A stretch of 64,000 bases of DNA from Methanomassiliicoccales archaeon. Lineage in GTDB: Archaea; Thermoplasmatota; Thermoplasmata; Methanomassiliicoccales; UBA472. The stretch is taken from assembly GCA_026394395.1 (NCBI GenBank), contig JAPKYK010000002.1, positions 119,653-183,652 on the forward strand, in the 5' to 3' direction. Shown here one piece after another: positions 62,879 through 64,000 of the stretch (its first letter is position 1; each line of letters opens with the position of its first letter). The notes below the pieces were generated by a model that did not search any database, was not told the DNA's origin, and worked only from the letters and a program-made list of their open reading frames with translations. Both the position numbers and the translations under genes were made by a program.

Positions 62879-63694
62879 TCAAGGCTGGCTGGCCTTCAGG
62901 AAGGAGCCGAAGACCCGGACGCAGGAAGCGCTCTCCTGGAGCTGTTCCAACGCCATCCGCACCTTCTCGTCCTTGACATCGCCGTCCAGGTCCAGATAGA
63001 AAACGTACTCCCAAGTGCGTCCGCGCCAGGGGCGGGACTCCAGCTTGGTTATGTTGACGTCGTTGGTGGCGAAAGTCTTCAGGCAATCGAAGAGCGCCCC
63101 TGGCTGGTTCTTGGTGGTGAAGGCCAGGGCGGTCTTGTTGCCCTTGGCGCCAGCCTTCTCCTTGGACAGCACGAAGAAGCGGGTGATGTTGTCCTGCACG
63201 CTCTGCACATCCGCCAGAAGCACCTTCATGCCGTAGGTGGACGCGGCCCGGCGGCTGGCTATGGCCGCCTCGTCCTTCGATCCCCTTTCCTTCACCATGC
63301 GCACCGAACCGGCCGTGTCGAACGCCGGCACCTTCTGCCACTCCGGATGCGAGGTCAACAGGTCCCGGCACTGCGCTAAAGCTTGTGGGTGGCTGTAGAC
63401 CCGGCGCACGTCCTTCAACGAACCGTCCGGATGACCGATGAGGCAGTGCCGGATGCGCACCATGACCTCCCCCACGACCTTCAGGTCGCTCTGGAACAGC
63501 AGATCGTTCGCGGCGGTCACGCTGCCCTCGATGGAGTTCTCCACCGGCAACATGCCCAGGTCCGCCTTGCCGCTCTTCACGGCCTCGAACAGGTCCACGA
63601 ACTCGGCGCACTCGAGGGTGCTGGCGCTATCGTCGAAAGAGAACACCGCGTCCTCGCTGTAAGCGCCTTTCACTCCCTGGAACGCCACTATCAT
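62879..63694 (-). CDS. pheA: Prephenate dehydratase
   Basis: 271 residues. The catalytic domain has FQGVKGAYSEDAVFSF, LPVENSIEGSV and the NITRFFVL (TRF) motif. The C-terminal ACT domain has NQPGALFDCLKTFATNDVNI and LESRPWRGRTWEY, which binds phenylalanine for feedback inhibition. No chorismate mutase domain is fused. It makes phenylpyruvate. The start lies one base after the aspartate kinase stop, so the two genes probably form an operon. Confidence 0.95.
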   Translation of the reverse strand: MIVAFQGVKGAYSEDAVFSFDDSASTLECAEFVDLFEAVKSGKADLGMLPVENSIEGSVTAANDLLFQSDLKVVGEVMVRIRHCLIGHPDGSLKDVRRVYSHPQALAQCRDLLTSHPEWQKVPAFDTAGSVRMVKERGSKDEAAIASRRAASTYGMKVLLADVQSVQDNITRFFVLSKEKAGAKGNKTALAFTTKNQPGALFDCLKTFATNDVNITKLESRPWRGRTWEYVFYLDLDGDVKDEKVRMALEQLQESASCVRVFGSFLKASQP

Positions 63695-63695
63695 G

Positions 63696-64000
63696 TCAGC
63701 ACCCGAACAGCTCCTCGTGAACGGCCTTGGTGGCCTTCTCCAGGTCGGCCTCGTCCACCGTGAAATGGAAGGCCACGAGCGATGCGCCTGCGGATATCAG
63801 CCCGACGTTCACACTTTCCTTCGCCACCGCCTTGAACACCCGGGACGCCAGCCCCGTGTGGTGGCCCAGTCCCTCGCCCACGATGCACATCAGGGCGAAG
63901 TCGGTGTGCGTCTCTATCCTGGTGGCGCCGCCCTCCGTCAGTACCTTCTGGGCCTTGGCCACGTCCTTCTTGTCCACCAGCAGCGCGATGCAGGTCAGCG
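63696..64000 (-). CDS. lysC: Aspartate kinase, C-terminal ACT region (5' end outside window)
   Basis: About 101 residues are visible, open to the window edge. DFALMCIVGEGLGHHTGLAS, FKAVAKESVNVGLISAGASL and the end FHFTVDEADLEKATKAVHEE match the last ACT domain of aspartate kinases, where lysine or threonine binds. The kinase domain lies beyond position 64000, so the subclass cannot be told. It is followed by pheA. Confidence 0.85.
   Translation of the reverse strand, partial: LTCIALLVDKKDVAKAQKVLTEGGATRIETHTDFALMCIVGEGLGHHTGLASRVFKAVAKESVNVGLISAGASLVAFHFTVDEADLEKATKAVHEELFGC

Overview
The window is archaeal. It carries a TATA-binding protein, RNA polymerase subunit L, archaeosine synthase, diphthine synthase, Trm5, HerA/Mre11/Rad50 and archaeal-type CobT and CobY. 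Many genes have a TATA-like box about 25-30 bases before the start codon, as in leaderless archaeal transcripts. High G+C, a Hef-type helicase without nuclease, ADP-forming acetyl-CoA synthetase, a MEDS/PAS sensor and HypF suggest Thermoplasmata, perhaps near Methanomassiliicoccales. That placement is inference; no methanogenesis gene or rRNA is present to confirm it.

Layout. 1-4.1 kb (minus): a secreted FG-GAP protein cut by the window edge, then pyrB-pyrI with a UPF0200 nucleotide kinase and a small protein. 3.8-5.7 kb: an HTH regulator divergent from a four-gene TusA/DsrE sulfur-relay cluster, with a palindrome in the shared promoter and a frameshift in the last gene. 5.7-9 kb: archaeosine synthase, a TBP gene without a normal start codon, tRNA-Gly(TCC) and a small protein. 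9-13.4 kb: a 1442-residue TPR protein. 13.4-18.8 kb (minus): TruD, RpoL, DNA ligase, Hef-like helicase and an IscA-like protein. 19-26.6 kb: acetyltransferase, FnIII protein, DHH phosphoesterase, metallopeptidase, YhaM-like nuclease, a palindrome-rich spacer, ADP-forming acyl-CoA synthetase with a DRTGG protein, and parvulin. 26.6-33.5 kb (minus): HerA, a CPA2 antiporter, Mre11 and Rad50. 33.5-41.4 kb: a divergent FtsZ-like protein, DphB, Trm5, a dCTP-deaminase-like protein lacking the catalytic Glu, a broken MEDS/PAS sensor and an ABC-2 exporter. 41.4-44 kb: aconitase.

44-57.8 kb is a cobalamin region: CbiP with an N-terminal Cys-rich domain, a second CobQ-like protein, BtuF-BtuC-BtuD, CobD, CbiB, CbiS (CbiZ-CobZ fusion), CobS, CobY, CobT and an ApgM-family enzyme. 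Together they cover corrinoid uptake, salvage, side-chain amidation, aminopropanol-phosphate attachment and nucleotide-loop assembly. Four promoters here carry the same inverted repeat, close to GTTGGAT-N5-ATCCAAC and five copies in all, just downstream of the TATA box. I found it nowhere else in the window. This is the best candidate for an undescribed system: a palindromic operator regulon for B12 genes, with an unknown regulator, that also includes the ApgM-family enzyme.

57.8-64 kb: a family-6 type DNA glycosylase, HypF, a lone GcvH, a small protein, MTA phosphorylase, a flavin reductase-like protein, prephenate dehydratase and the end of an aspartate kinase gene.
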